The position numbers were made by a program, and so were the translations under genes. Positions 1-8,302 of a stretch of 64,000 nucleotides of DNA are shown here, piece by piece. Source of the DNA: Neolewinella persica DSM 23188. Its GTDB lineage: Bacteria > Bacteroidota > Bacteroidia > Chitinophagales > Saprospiraceae. The DNA lies in assembly GCF_000373105.1 (NCBI RefSeq), contig NZ_KB890447.1:156327-220326 (forward strand), written 5' to 3'. The notes under the pieces were generated by a model. It was not told the DNA's origin, ran no database searches, and was given only the letters and a program-made list of their open reading frames with translations. The number at the start of each line of letters is the position of its first letter. The first letter of the stretch is position 1.

Positions 1-125
1 ACATCGGAAGAGGCTACAGCGTGGATGCCGCCAATTCCTCGTGGGTGAAATTTAAGCGGTTGGAGACGGTACTTACGGCGTATGATCTGGAGGATTTTGT
101 GCGGGTTCGGTTGGTGGAGGCTTAA
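1..125 (+). CDS. C-terminal end of an unidentified protein (truncated by window edge)
   Basis: An open frame enters from the left edge (codons in phase with base 3) and stops with TAA at 123-125. The last 40 residues contain RGYSVDAANSSWVKFKRLE and end in RVRLVEA. The fragment is too short to assign to a family. It lies 35 bp upstream of the nuclease-like gene at 161, on the same strand, so the two may be co-transcribed. Confidence 0.55.
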   Translation, partial: IGRGYSVDAANSSWVKFKRLETVLTAYDLEDFVRVRLVEA

Positions 126-160
126 GGTTTTATTCGCAAGTATAAATTTAACAAAACCCC

Positions 161-1225
161 ATGAAACACCCACCCAACTTCTTCCGCCTAAACTACAACC
201 ACGGCCGCACCCACAGCGGGATGATCGCTTATTTGGTCGAATTATGGAATGCCGGAAAGGAAACCAGAGAACCACTTCGCCAATTTCTGGCGGGACTCGG
301 AGTGAAGGATTTTCCTCCACACGAGAGGTACATCGCGCAGCTGGAATACAATAACATTGACCTGGCTATATGGAAATATCCGTATGATAAGGGAGATAAG
401 CCACTACTCTTACTCGAAATGAAAGTGGACGACCACGAAGGCCGGAAATCATCAAGAAAAAAAGAATGGAAGGGTAAGATTCGCCAGACGGAGGCTTACC
501 TCCTGCGGAACCGGCACGAAAACTGTAGTTACCTGTTCGTAACCCTTGGACTAGGGGAGCACTATGAGGACTTTGTTTGCCCGGAAGAGAGCAATAAGCC
601 CGTTTGGCAATGGCTAAAACTCGAACATTTTGCCGCTGCCGCAGCATCTGCCGCTAAGTCTCTTTCCGACGACCAGTTACTTACCCAATGGGCCGGTGCC
701 ATGGCGGCTACGCTAGAGGATTACCGAAATCCCTGGGGTGAACCCAACACCGACGAGCGCCGTGCGGCGCTCTACCGCCTGGCGAACCTGCGGAAACTAC
801 TGCGAGCACGCTGGCAGCAACGCGACGAACTAAGCGAGGTGACCCCGAGCCTTTACGCCCGGGGACCTAGGGATACCATCCTGCATTTCCGAATGACAGG
901 CAACGGCCCACTCTTTTGTGAAATCAATAGCAACGGCCGGCTGAATTTTAAGATTGCTTTCCCGGAAAGCATGAAAGACGCAAACACCAAGATTAGGGCG
1001 TACCGAGCATTAGCTGATGCGCTGAAAGATCAAGTACCGGAACTGAAGGTTAAGTCCATCTGTGACACGGCGAAACCCGGGGCGACAAAGACCTTGGCCT
1101 CCTTGGTATTAGGCCTACGGAAAGGGAGCTTACAACTGAGCGATGAAGCTAGCCTGGACTCCGTCATAGACCAGATAACCATCGGTGTGAAACTATGCCA
1201 AGCCATTAAAAACCAAAGCCCGTAG
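161..1225 (+). CDS. PD-(D/E)XK nuclease superfamily protein
   Basis: A 354-residue protein with no signal peptide or membrane segment. Residues about 65-110 carry the PD-(D/E)XK core: an Asp in NNIDLAIW (about residue 67), a hydrophobic strand ending in the E-x-K signature LLEMKVD (about 84-90), and a downstream Gln in RQTEAYL (about 109). This matches the fold used by restriction-type and repair nucleases. The C-terminal 200 residues (repeated Leu/Arg helices, then a beta-rich end) are not recognised. It sits just upstream of the type I R-M genes on the same strand, about 80 bp before hsdM, which suggests a role in nucleic-acid defence. That role is inferred from fold and context only; the substrate is unknown. 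Confidence 0.7.
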   Translation: MKHPPNFFRLNYNHGRTHSGMIAYLVELWNAGKETREPLRQFLAGLGVKDFPPHERYIAQLEYNNIDLAIWKYPYDKGDKPLLLLEMKVDDHEGRKSSRKKEWKGKIRQTEAYLLRNRHENCSYLFVTLGLGEHYEDFVCPEESNKPVWQWLKLEHFAAAAASAAKSLSDDQLLTQWAGAMAATLEDYRNPWGEPNTDERRAALYRLANLRKLLRARWQQRDELSEVTPSLYARGPRDTILHFRMTGNGPLFCEINSNGRLNFKIAFPESMKDANTKIRAYRALADALKDQVPELKVKSICDTAKPGATKTLASLVLGLRKGSLQLSDEASLDSVIDQITIGVKLCQAIKNQSP

Positions 1226-1236
1226 CTACTCCCCCC

Positions 1237-1253
1237 GCACCCGCGCCCCCGCC
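1237..1253 (+). repeat. 18-bp dispersed repeat, degenerate copy
   Basis: GCACCCGCGCCCCCGCC, between the nuclease-like gene and hsdM. Confidence 0.55.
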
Positions 1254-1303
1254 CCCCAAATTTTCTCTACATTGCGCCTCCTAACCTACAAACGCCCCAA
1301 CCC

Positions 1304-2800
1304 ATGATCACCGGCCAAATAAAATCCCAGGTAGACGCCATCTGGAACCTCTTCGCCAACGGCGGGCTCACCAACGCCCTCACCGTCATCGAGCAGTTCA
1401 CCTACCTGCTGTTTTTGCGGCGGCTGGACGAGCGGCAGATCAACGAAGAAAAGAAAGCCAACCTGCTCGGTCAGCCGCTGAAGAACCCCATCTACGGCCC
1501 CGGCGAAGCAGACCTGCGCTGGCACAACTTCCTCAACTTCGGCCCCGAGCAGAAACTTGAGATCTTCACCCGCGGCATCCAGGTCAGCAACGACCCGCCC
1601 GAATTCCTCAACGCCTTCGATAAAATGAAGACGGTGGGCAAAGCCGGCGGCGTGTTCACCGAACACATGAAGGGGGCCACCTTCATGGTCAACAAAGCCC
1701 GGCTGCTCGATTCGCTGGTGATGAACATCAACGACATCACGATGAGCGACCGCGACACCAAGGGCGACCTCTACGAATACATGCTGAGCAAGATCGCCAG
1801 CGCCGGCCGCAACGGACAGTTCCGCACCCCCCGCCACATCATCCGCCTGATGGTGGACCTGACGCGGCCCACCAAAGACGACGTCATCTGCGACCCCAGC
1901 TGTGGCACCGCCGGCTTCCTGGTCAGCGTCGGAGAGTACTTCCACGAGAACCACCCGGACCTATTCCTGGACAAGAACTTCCGCCAACGCTACAACTCGG
2001 AGATGTTCCACGGCGTGGAGATCGACCCCAGCATGCTGCGCATCGGCGCGATGAACCTCCAGCTCCACGGCATCGAAGACCCCCAGCTGCTGGAACGCGA
2101 CGCCCTGAGCGAGCAAAATGCCGACCAGCGCGATAAATACACCCTGCTGCTCGCCAACCCGCCCTTCAAAGGCAGCCTCGATTACGACAGCGTGGAGGCC
2201 AGCCTACTGCAAACGGCCAAGACCAAGAAAACCGAACTCCTCTTCCTCTCCCTGATGCTGCGGATGCTGCAGACCGGTGGCCGCGCGGCCGTGATCGTGC
2301 CCGACGGCGTCCTGTTCGGTAGCTCGAAGGCCCACAAAGCCATCCGCTCTGAGATCATCGAGAAGCACAAACTCACCGCCGTCATTTCCATGCCCGGCGG
2401 CGTGTTCAAACCCTACGCCGGGGTGAGCACCGCCGTCCTGTTCTTTACCAAAACCGGCACCGGCGGCACCGACGACGTCTGGTTCTACGACATGCAGGCC
2501 GACGGCTTCAGCCTCGACGACAAGCGCCAAGCCACCGAAGCCAATGACCTGCCCGATATCGTCACCCGTTTTTGGGCGCGGACGCAGGAGCAGGGGAGGG
2601 CTCGAACGGAGCAAAGTTTCCTGGTCCCCAAAGCTGAAATCGTCGAAAACGACTACGACCTGAGCATCAACCGCTACAAAGAAATCATCTACGAAGCCGT
2701 GGAATACGACCCGCCCGCCGCCATCATCCAGCGGCTGAAGGATATGGAGCAGGAACGGTTTGAGTTGTTGGAGGAGTTGGAGAAAATTATGGGGGAATGA
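1304..2800 (+). CDS. hsdM: Type I restriction-modification system, DNA methyltransferase subunit (M)
   Basis: A 498-residue N6-adenine DNA methyltransferase. The N-terminal HsdM helical domain covers about residues 10-140. The SAM-binding motif I (DPSCGTAGF) is near residue 197-205 and the catalytic motif IV (NPPF) near 285-288. It should form the M2S complex with the HsdS encoded next and methylate the adenines specified by HsdS. The stop overlaps the hsdS start (ATGA at 2797-2800), a sign of translational coupling. The ATG at 1304 gives the canonical N-terminus. The coding sequence is markedly GC-rich. A degenerate copy of the dispersed 18-bp repeat lies inside at 2574-2592 (encoding ARTQEQGR), near the C-terminal domain. 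Confidence 0.96.
   Translation: MITGQIKSQVDAIWNLFANGGLTNALTVIEQFTYLLFLRRLDERQINEEKKANLLGQPLKNPIYGPGEADLRWHNFLNFGPEQKLEIFTRGIQVSNDPPEFLNAFDKMKTVGKAGGVFTEHMKGATFMVNKARLLDSLVMNINDITMSDRDTKGDLYEYMLSKIASAGRNGQFRTPRHIIRLMVDLTRPTKDDVICDPSCGTAGFLVSVGEYFHENHPDLFLDKNFRQRYNSEMFHGVEIDPSMLRIGAMNLQLHGIEDPQLLERDALSEQNADQRDKYTLLLANPPFKGSLDYDSVEASLLQTAKTKKTELLFLSLMLRMLQTGGRAAVIVPDGVLFGSSKAHKAIRSEIIEKHKLTAVISMPGGVFKPYAGVSTAVLFFTKTGTGGTDDVWFYDMQADGFSLDDKRQATEANDLPDIVTRFWARTQEQGRARTEQSFLVPKAEIVENDYDLSINRYKEIIYEAVEYDPPAAIIQRLKDMEQERFELLEELEKIMGE
2574..2592 (-). repeat. 18-bp dispersed repeat, degenerate copy in hsdM
   Basis: Minus-strand TGCTCCTGCGTCCGCGCCC, inside hsdM coding sequence. Confidence 0.5.
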
Positions 2801-3921
2801 GCGATTTAAGTATAAAGAAACTGGGAGAGATCACGATTAACCTTGATAGGAAAAGGATACCTTTAAATTCAAAACAAAGAGCAGAAAAAGAATCTTCCCC
2901 TCAATACCCATATATCGGAGCGAATAATATAATGGGATATATTGACGAATACATTTTCGATGACCGAATATTGTGTATTGCAGAAGATGGAGGGAGTTGG
3001 GGAAGGAATGAGAGGTGTGCTAAAATATATGAAGGAAAGGTTTGGGTAAATAACCATGCACATGTACTTACAGAGTGCGAAGGAATAAGTCTAGATTACC
3101 TATGTTATTTTCTGAATTTTGCTGACCTCTCAATGAGTATTACAGGTGCAACACGTGGCAAACTTACGCAAGGTGCACTGAACAATATCCTAGTTCCGGT
3201 ACCTGAATTTGCTAACCAACAAAAAATCGCCCACCGCCTGGACCAAATCGACCGTCTCCGCCAGTCCCTGCGGGCGGAGGTGGCGGAATATGGGCGTTTG
3301 GGGGAGGCTGTTTTTTTGGAGATGTTTGCTAGGGATAAAGCAGTCAATTGGCCAGTTCGTTTATTCGGAGAATTAGCTGACTCTAGATTAGGGAAAATGC
3401 TTGATAAGAAGAAACAACACGGAAAAAGGCAGCGAAAATATCTTCGGAATGCAAATGTGCAGTGGTTCAGATTTGAATTAGAGGATTTGCATACAATGGA
3501 TATAGAAGAATCCGAAGAGGAAAAGTATGGTTTAAAAAAAGGGGATGTTTTGATTTGTGAAGGTGGAGATATTGGGCGTGCAGCTATCTGGGACGATGAG
3601 CTTCAGTCTTGCTACTATCAGAAAGCGCTGCATCGTGTTCGGGTAAAGGAATCTCTAATGTCGCCTGATTTCCTAGTTCACTGGTTATACTTTCAGTCTA
3701 AGAATGGAGGCTTTGACGATTATAGTTCTTCAGCAACGATTGCTCATCTAACTGGAGCAAAGCTTAAGAAGATGAAAATAAGTTTACCCCCAATCAACCT
3801 CCAGCACAAATTCGCCGCCCGCATTCGCGCCATTGAGGCGTTGCGGGGGAAGGCGGAGTTGGCGTTATTGGAGGCTGATGGGTTGTTTGGGGCTACTTTG
3901 CAGGGGGTGTTTGGGGGATGA
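2797..3921 (+). CDS. hsdS: Type I restriction-modification system, specificity subunit (S)
   Basis: A 374-residue target-recognition subunit that sets the DNA sequence recognised by the R-M complex. Two target-recognition domains (about residues 1-140 and 185-330) are separated by a conserved helix (QKIAHRLDQIDRLRQSL, about 146-162) and followed by a second one (LQHKFAARIRAIEAL, about 333-347), the usual TRD-helix-TRD-helix layout. The TRDs are conspicuously AT-rich while the helix-coding parts keep the GC-rich style of hsdM. The start ATG overlaps the hsdM stop. The family assignment is secure; the recognition sequence cannot be read from the protein. Confidence 0.93.
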   Translation: MSDLSIKKLGEITINLDRKRIPLNSKQRAEKESSPQYPYIGANNIMGYIDEYIFDDRILCIAEDGGSWGRNERCAKIYEGKVWVNNHAHVLTECEGISLDYLCYFLNFADLSMSITGATRGKLTQGALNNILVPVPEFANQQKIAHRLDQIDRLRQSLRAEVAEYGRLGEAVFLEMFARDKAVNWPVRLFGELADSRLGKMLDKKKQHGKRQRKYLRNANVQWFRFELEDLHTMDIEESEEEKYGLKKGDVLICEGGDIGRAAIWDDELQSCYYQKALHRVRVKESLMSPDFLVHWLYFQSKNGGFDDYSSSATIAHLTGAKLKKMKISLPPINLQHKFAARIRAIEALRGKAELALLEADGLFGATLQGVFGG

Positions 3922-4069
3922 GAAGGTGTTGCTTGGTGATAAATGTCTATTGTTTTTTGTGAAAGCATATAGACTTGATTAACTTTGGTGAAATTCCTTC
4001 AAGTATTTTTGAAATGTTTCTCGTGGTTTAAACCCGGATGTTTTACGTGCACCTTTACCGAATGATCTT

Positions 4070-4762
4070 ATGAGACTATCCTTCCACTTGTTGTTAGCGT
4101 GTATTTTTCTAAGTGGCGGTCTTGCTGCGCAGCTGTCCCCCTCGAACTTAGACGAAGACTGGGAGCACTGGTCGGAAACGGTAAAAATTTCGCTGGGTGT
4201 TCGTAAGGGCTTCATGAGCAGCGTGAGTTCTGCACCGGTGAACCTGAATACCTTTTTCGTGTGGAAGCCGGACCGGGAGATAGAAGAGATATGTGTTTTG
4301 GTGCGCACCAATGATGGGCTGTACAATGCCAATATGCGGTTTAATGTTGCGGGGGAAGCTCGGGGCTTCGTCGAGCTTGCCTGGCCAACGGCCTACAAAA
4401 AAGAATTACGGGGCTACAAGCGTGATGAAATAAGTATGATTGGGGCTATTGGTGATAATTGCGACGTCGGGGGGCAGGTGACGGCCTGTAGTTTCGTACC
4501 GGAAGAGGTTGTAGAGCATCTTACCTTTTTTGTTAAAACCAGCGGGCTCACCGAATTCTCTATTTTAGACCCTGAGACGGGCAGCAAAAAATCTTTTACT
4601 TGTAGTCGGCTGGAGGGGCTTGCGGCATCCAAGGGGGTTAATTGCCGTTGTGAAGTGCCGCTCAGGCATTTTTCAAATGGCCGGCGATATTTTATTCAGG
4701 AGTTTCCTGAAGGAGAAGAGTTGGGGACCAATAATACTTACGAATTGAAAATCCGGCTCTGA
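4070..4762 (+). CDS. Exported protein of unknown function (first gene of protease module)
   Basis: A 230-residue protein with a clear N-terminal signal peptide (MRLSFHLLLACIFLSGGLAA) and no later membrane segment, so it probably acts in the periplasm or at the cell surface. The rest is beta-rich and contains five cysteines; I recognise no family. Its stop TGA overlaps the next start (TGATG at 4760-4764), so it is translationally coupled to the membrane protein at 4762. That gene is in turn coupled to the trypsin-like protease at 5745. The three genes form one unit placed between hsdS and hsdR. A partner or target of the protease is possible but unproven. Confidence 0.7.
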   Translation: MRLSFHLLLACIFLSGGLAAQLSPSNLDEDWEHWSETVKISLGVRKGFMSSVSSAPVNLNTFFVWKPDREIEEICVLVRTNDGLYNANMRFNVAGEARGFVELAWPTAYKKELRGYKRDEISMIGAIGDNCDVGGQVTACSFVPEEVVEHLTFFVKTSGLTEFSILDPETGSKKSFTCSRLEGLAASKGVNCRCEVPLRHFSNGRRYFIQEFPEGEELGTNNTYELKIRL

Positions 4763-5748
4763 TGAGTAATTTTATAGTCATTGTGCTGGCAGTGGCCTTT
4801 TGGGCACTGACTGTGTTTTTCTTCTATTATTTTGCACCTGACCGTCGTGCCCGTTTTCTTCGGCGGGGCTTGGTTTTCTTTTCACTGGTAGCCTTCACTG
4901 CCTTCCTCATTGCCATATACCGGCCAGCCAATGCGCTGTACACCGTGGAGGCTCGCACAGAATACCTGGAGTTTACGAGCACAGAGGTGGAAGGGCGTTT
5001 AAACCTCACTAACGTAAAATACATCAACCAGAGATCTCCGGTAATAGATTCTGTGTCCGGAAGTATCGCTACAGCACCGGGGGTGAAAATCCGACTGTTG
5101 CGAATTGGGCATGGTGCTTTTAGCATTGAATTAAGTTTTCCCGGTGACGCTCCGGGCCAACTGGGTATTTTTACGCGTACCGGGATGTCCCCCGATACCC
5201 TTATAGACCGCGCGCGCATAGTTTTGGCAAACCCCGATGAAGCGTTCAATGCTGGCAAAGGTCATCTTGTTTATTTTGAGGGGAAGGATTTGCAGGTAGG
5301 AAAGTATATTGCCAAGCCACCATCTTCCGCAAGTAGTGCCGTATTAAAGGAGGGGACGGTAACGGCGAGTGACCGCGAGCTGTTAGGTGAAGATCGCTAT
5401 GAGAGCGTTCGTTACGACCTTGGCTACGGTGAAACGTTGACCTTTGAAACCAAGTTGAAGGACGGGCAGGCTTCAGGAGGGATTGGCTTCGCGGTTTTAG
5501 ATGGGGGGGCTGGTTTGAAAATGGCCTATAATATCAATGCTGAAAACGCCCGAATTGGTAAAGCCGGGATGGATAAGTCTGATAAACACCTTCTCATCCG
5601 GCCAACCTTATTAAACCGGTTCTCTTCGGATGGCTTTTTGCAGGTTATTTCTTTCTTTTTCGCCAGCCTTTTGGTATTGACTACGCTTTGGACCTTCTAC
5701 TACGATACCCGCTCCTACCACGAGCTTAAAAAAAGCATTGACAAATGA
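4762..5748 (+). CDS. Membrane protein of unknown function (second gene of protease module)
   Basis: A 328-residue protein with two N-terminal membrane helices (about residues 4-24 and 36-53), a large soluble beta-rich middle region (about 55-290), and a third helix near the C-terminus (about 292-314) followed by a short charged tail. The middle domain is presumably extracytoplasmic or cytoplasmic depending on topology; no family was recognised. The start overlaps the previous stop and the stop overlaps the next start (ATGA at 5745-5748), which argues for a fixed stoichiometric complex with its neighbours. Confidence 0.7.
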   Translation: MSNFIVIVLAVAFWALTVFFFYYFAPDRRARFLRRGLVFFSLVAFTAFLIAIYRPANALYTVEARTEYLEFTSTEVEGRLNLTNVKYINQRSPVIDSVSGSIATAPGVKIRLLRIGHGAFSIELSFPGDAPGQLGIFTRTGMSPDTLIDRARIVLANPDEAFNAGKGHLVYFEGKDLQVGKYIAKPPSSASSAVLKEGTVTASDRELLGEDRYESVRYDLGYGETLTFETKLKDGQASGGIGFAVLDGGAGLKMAYNINAENARIGKAGMDKSDKHLLIRPTLLNRFSSDGFLQVISFFFASLLVLTTLWTFYYDTRSYHELKKSIDK

Positions 5749-6752
5749 AGAAATACATACTATGTTTATTGGCTTCGACGCTTTGGTTCCTATCACAAGG
5801 AATACAGGGGCAGGCGCTCACTAATGGAGTTCGGGTGGTCAATCTGAAAGTGGATTATGATGAAGAAGGACAAGGGACGGTCTTTCGTCGGAACGGTGAA
5901 AGGCTTGTTGTTACGGCGGGCCATGTGGTTAAAAATGGCGCGGTTGTCGAGGTGGTCTCTGAGTTAAATGGCGCTAAAAGCGAGGCGTCGGGTGTACATC
6001 TTTTTAGCGGGCTCGATCTCGGTACCGTTACTTGGCCAGGACAGGCTTATTTAGAGGAATTACGCCCTTGGAAGGTGGGAGGAAACTATCGTAAGCTACT
6101 TCGGACGGGTAAGGATTTTCGTCTTGTTACGAGGGATAAAGATGGTCGTGAATCCAGGCGGGAAGTCAGAGTGGTCGGGGCAGAAGACGACAAATTAGAT
6201 ATTCATTTTGTAAGGGACTTTACCTTTGAGGAAGGAGAAAGTGGGGGCGCACTTATCCTTCGCCCCAAGAGTGGAAAGGACATCTACATGGGGCTGCTGT
6301 ACGAGAAATCCGGAGACGGTGCCACCGGCTACGTTTATCCTGCAGATGTTATGGATGACCTGATAAAACGGCGGATGAAGGAGATTAAATCTAGCTCTGT
6401 GCGCAAATTAATTCCTGCTATTGGCTACTTGGGAGCGGTGGTTGCTGTAGGTACAGGCTACCTTTCTACTTATCAGAACGCAGAAAAGGTTTACGAAGAT
6501 TACGCGAATAACTTACAGGAAAGCACATATGCAGCGTTGAACACTGGTTTTTCCAGCAGGGGTGCCGCTTATAAAGAGTCGGAGCGGCTGCGTAAGAAAT
6601 CATTACGGCTTTATATGGTTGGTGGTGGTTTAGCAGTTGGTTCTGCTTTATATCAACTAGTAACCAAGCCAAGCAAGATTGACAAGCCTGTGGATAACGA
6701 CTTTGAGTTTAAAGTCGAAAGCTCTGGAGTTTCCCTTACCTATACTTTTTAG
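5745..6752 (+). CDS. Exported trypsin-like serine protease with C-terminal membrane helices
   Basis: A 335-residue protein. A signal peptide (about residues 1-23) is followed by a trypsin/S1-like domain with an apparent catalytic triad: His60 in VTAGHVV, Asp91 in GLDLGTV and Ser166 in EGESGGAL. After about residue 215 come two hydrophobic stretches (about 222-240 and 289-306), so the catalytic domain is probably tethered at the membrane outside the cytoplasm. Trypsin-like domains are common in bacterial defence loci, but those are usually cytoplasmic; this one is exported. It is coupled by overlapping codons to the two upstream genes and followed 18 bp later by the LamG lipoprotein gene. Confidence 0.75.
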   Translation: MKKYILCLLASTLWFLSQGIQGQALTNGVRVVNLKVDYDEEGQGTVFRRNGERLVVTAGHVVKNGAVVEVVSELNGAKSEASGVHLFSGLDLGTVTWPGQAYLEELRPWKVGGNYRKLLRTGKDFRLVTRDKDGRESRREVRVVGAEDDKLDIHFVRDFTFEEGESGGALILRPKSGKDIYMGLLYEKSGDGATGYVYPADVMDDLIKRRMKEIKSSSVRKLIPAIGYLGAVVAVGTGYLSTYQNAEKVYEDYANNLQESTYAALNTGFSSRGAAYKESERLRKKSLRLYMVGGGLAVGSALYQLVTKPSKIDKPVDNDFEFKVESSGVSLTYTF

Positions 6753-6770
6753 ACATTTAATCCCTCAATT

Positions 6771-8150
6771 ATGCGTAACTTTATAATCCTGATCTCCCTT
6801 ATCCTGCTTTCTGGTTGCCTTACAGACCCATTTAGTTCATTTGAGGAAATTGAGTCTATTTCAGAACCTGTCCGGATTGATCGCCAAATTTTGTCTTTTG
6901 AAGATTTTGAAGGTATTTCTGCCGGAGATAATAATTCAATTACTCCTTTAGGGGTGGTAACTGATTATACAGTTAGTGAAGACCCTGTTACAGGGAATAG
7001 TTTCCTGACAGGAAAGGGAGAGGGGAGTATAATAGTGCCAGAGGTAGAGCTTTCCTCTATTGATTCATTTACGTTTACTTGTTGGATGCGAACGTATTCA
7101 AATAATTTTGAACGTATTTTGTCTCAAACAGTTAATGGTGCGGATTCTGCGCGAATCATTATAACTAACGACCGGATCTCAGTGGGCGTAAATTCCTTGA
7201 ATGATAGTGCTCCATTAATGGGATTATTGTTTAATGGAGAATGGGCCATGCTGACAGTTACTTCCGCTTCTGTGAATGTTGAGGTACCTAGTTCGGGCTC
7301 CTTAATCTACATCAATGGAGATTTAATAACTTCTTCCAGTGCCGGTCTATTGAAATTCGAACAGGGACCGGTACTTAAACTGATGGACCGCTTTACCGGA
7401 GATTTCGACGGACTGAAAATATTTGATACTAAACTTAACGAGGCTGAAATTAGAGACCTTTACCTTCAGAGCCGTTCGCGTTATCCTGAAAAACAAGAAG
7501 AAGCCATAGTGCCAGATGGACTGGCGTCTTATTACAGGTTTGACGATGGAGATGGCTCGCTTGATGCAGTCAGCAGACTGAACGGAACTTTTTCAGGAAC
7601 TCCTACTTTCGGAGAAGACGTAAGTATAGCCTCTGGTCGTTCATTGTCCTTTGACAATACTTCTGGCAATAGGTCTGTTTTAGAAATTTCCTGCTCCTTA
7701 TTCGATAATGTTAATGGTTTTTCGCTCTCTTTTTGGGCAAAGAGTACTGCAGCAGTTTATAGCCCGATGATTATTCAAGGACCGAATCTATTTGCAGGAA
7801 CGCACTTAGTCAGTTTTAACAATGGAGAAGTTTTTGCTGGGAATACGGAATATTGTTTTACTTGCCCACCTAACGCGGAGGTGTATAATGATGGTGAATG
7901 GCATCACTTCACTATTACTTGTTTCAGTATAAATACCTCTGCGCCCAACATCCCAATGACACTATATGTAGATGGAGCCTTTGAGGGCCAATCGCCTAAT
8001 AGCGAAATAAATTTCCTGTCAGATCATAAGCTTATAATTGGAGGAGATGGTTCCGGTACTTCATTTACAGGTAGTATTGATAATATTCGCTTGTACAATC
8101 GGCCGATATCAGAAGAAGAAGCACGTGAAATATTTAATAGTGGTTCATAG
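6771..8150 (+). CDS. Lipoprotein with two LamG/concanavalin-like domains
   Basis: A 459-residue protein. The N-terminus has a lipoprotein signal (LILLSGC, Cys16). Two LamG-like jelly-roll domains follow: one at about residues 40-240 (FTFTCWMRT, then DFDGLKIFDTKLNEAEI) and one at about 250-457 (DGLASYYRFDDG, GFSLSFWAKS, then GSIDNIRLYNRPISEEEA). Such domains bind glycans or proteins at the cell surface. The gene is visibly richer in A+T than the flanking hsd genes, suggesting separate origin. The stop is 150 bp before hsdR. It probably belongs to the operon starting at 4070. Confidence 0.8.
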   Translation: MRNFIILISLILLSGCLTDPFSSFEEIESISEPVRIDRQILSFEDFEGISAGDNNSITPLGVVTDYTVSEDPVTGNSFLTGKGEGSIIVPEVELSSIDSFTFTCWMRTYSNNFERILSQTVNGADSARIIITNDRISVGVNSLNDSAPLMGLLFNGEWAMLTVTSASVNVEVPSSGSLIYINGDLITSSSAGLLKFEQGPVLKLMDRFTGDFDGLKIFDTKLNEAEIRDLYLQSRSRYPEKQEEAIVPDGLASYYRFDDGDGSLDAVSRLNGTFSGTPTFGEDVSIASGRSLSFDNTSGNRSVLEISCSLFDNVNGFSLSFWAKSTAAVYSPMIIQGPNLFAGTHLVSFNNGEVFAGNTEYCFTCPPNAEVYNDGEWHHFTITCFSINTSAPNIPMTLYVDGAFEGQSPNSEINFLSDHKLIIGGDGSGTSFTGSIDNIRLYNRPISEEEAREIFNSGS

Positions 8151-8302
8151 GTTGAATAATTGCCTGCTAACCTTTACCTGTGCAGGTAGTGGGGTGAATT
8201 TGACTTTGTCGGGTTAATTACCAGAATCTTTCAGAGTGAAGAAACCTTGGTTATTTTACTCTTTTTCCTATCTTATCATATGTAACTTTAGCTACCTCAG
8301 CC

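Noticed and set aside
1286..1954. Long open frame on the minus strand opposite hsdM (222 codons)
   Set aside because: It mirrors the third-position GC pattern of hsdM and has low-complexity Val/Asp/His composition; the plus-strand gene is beyond doubt.
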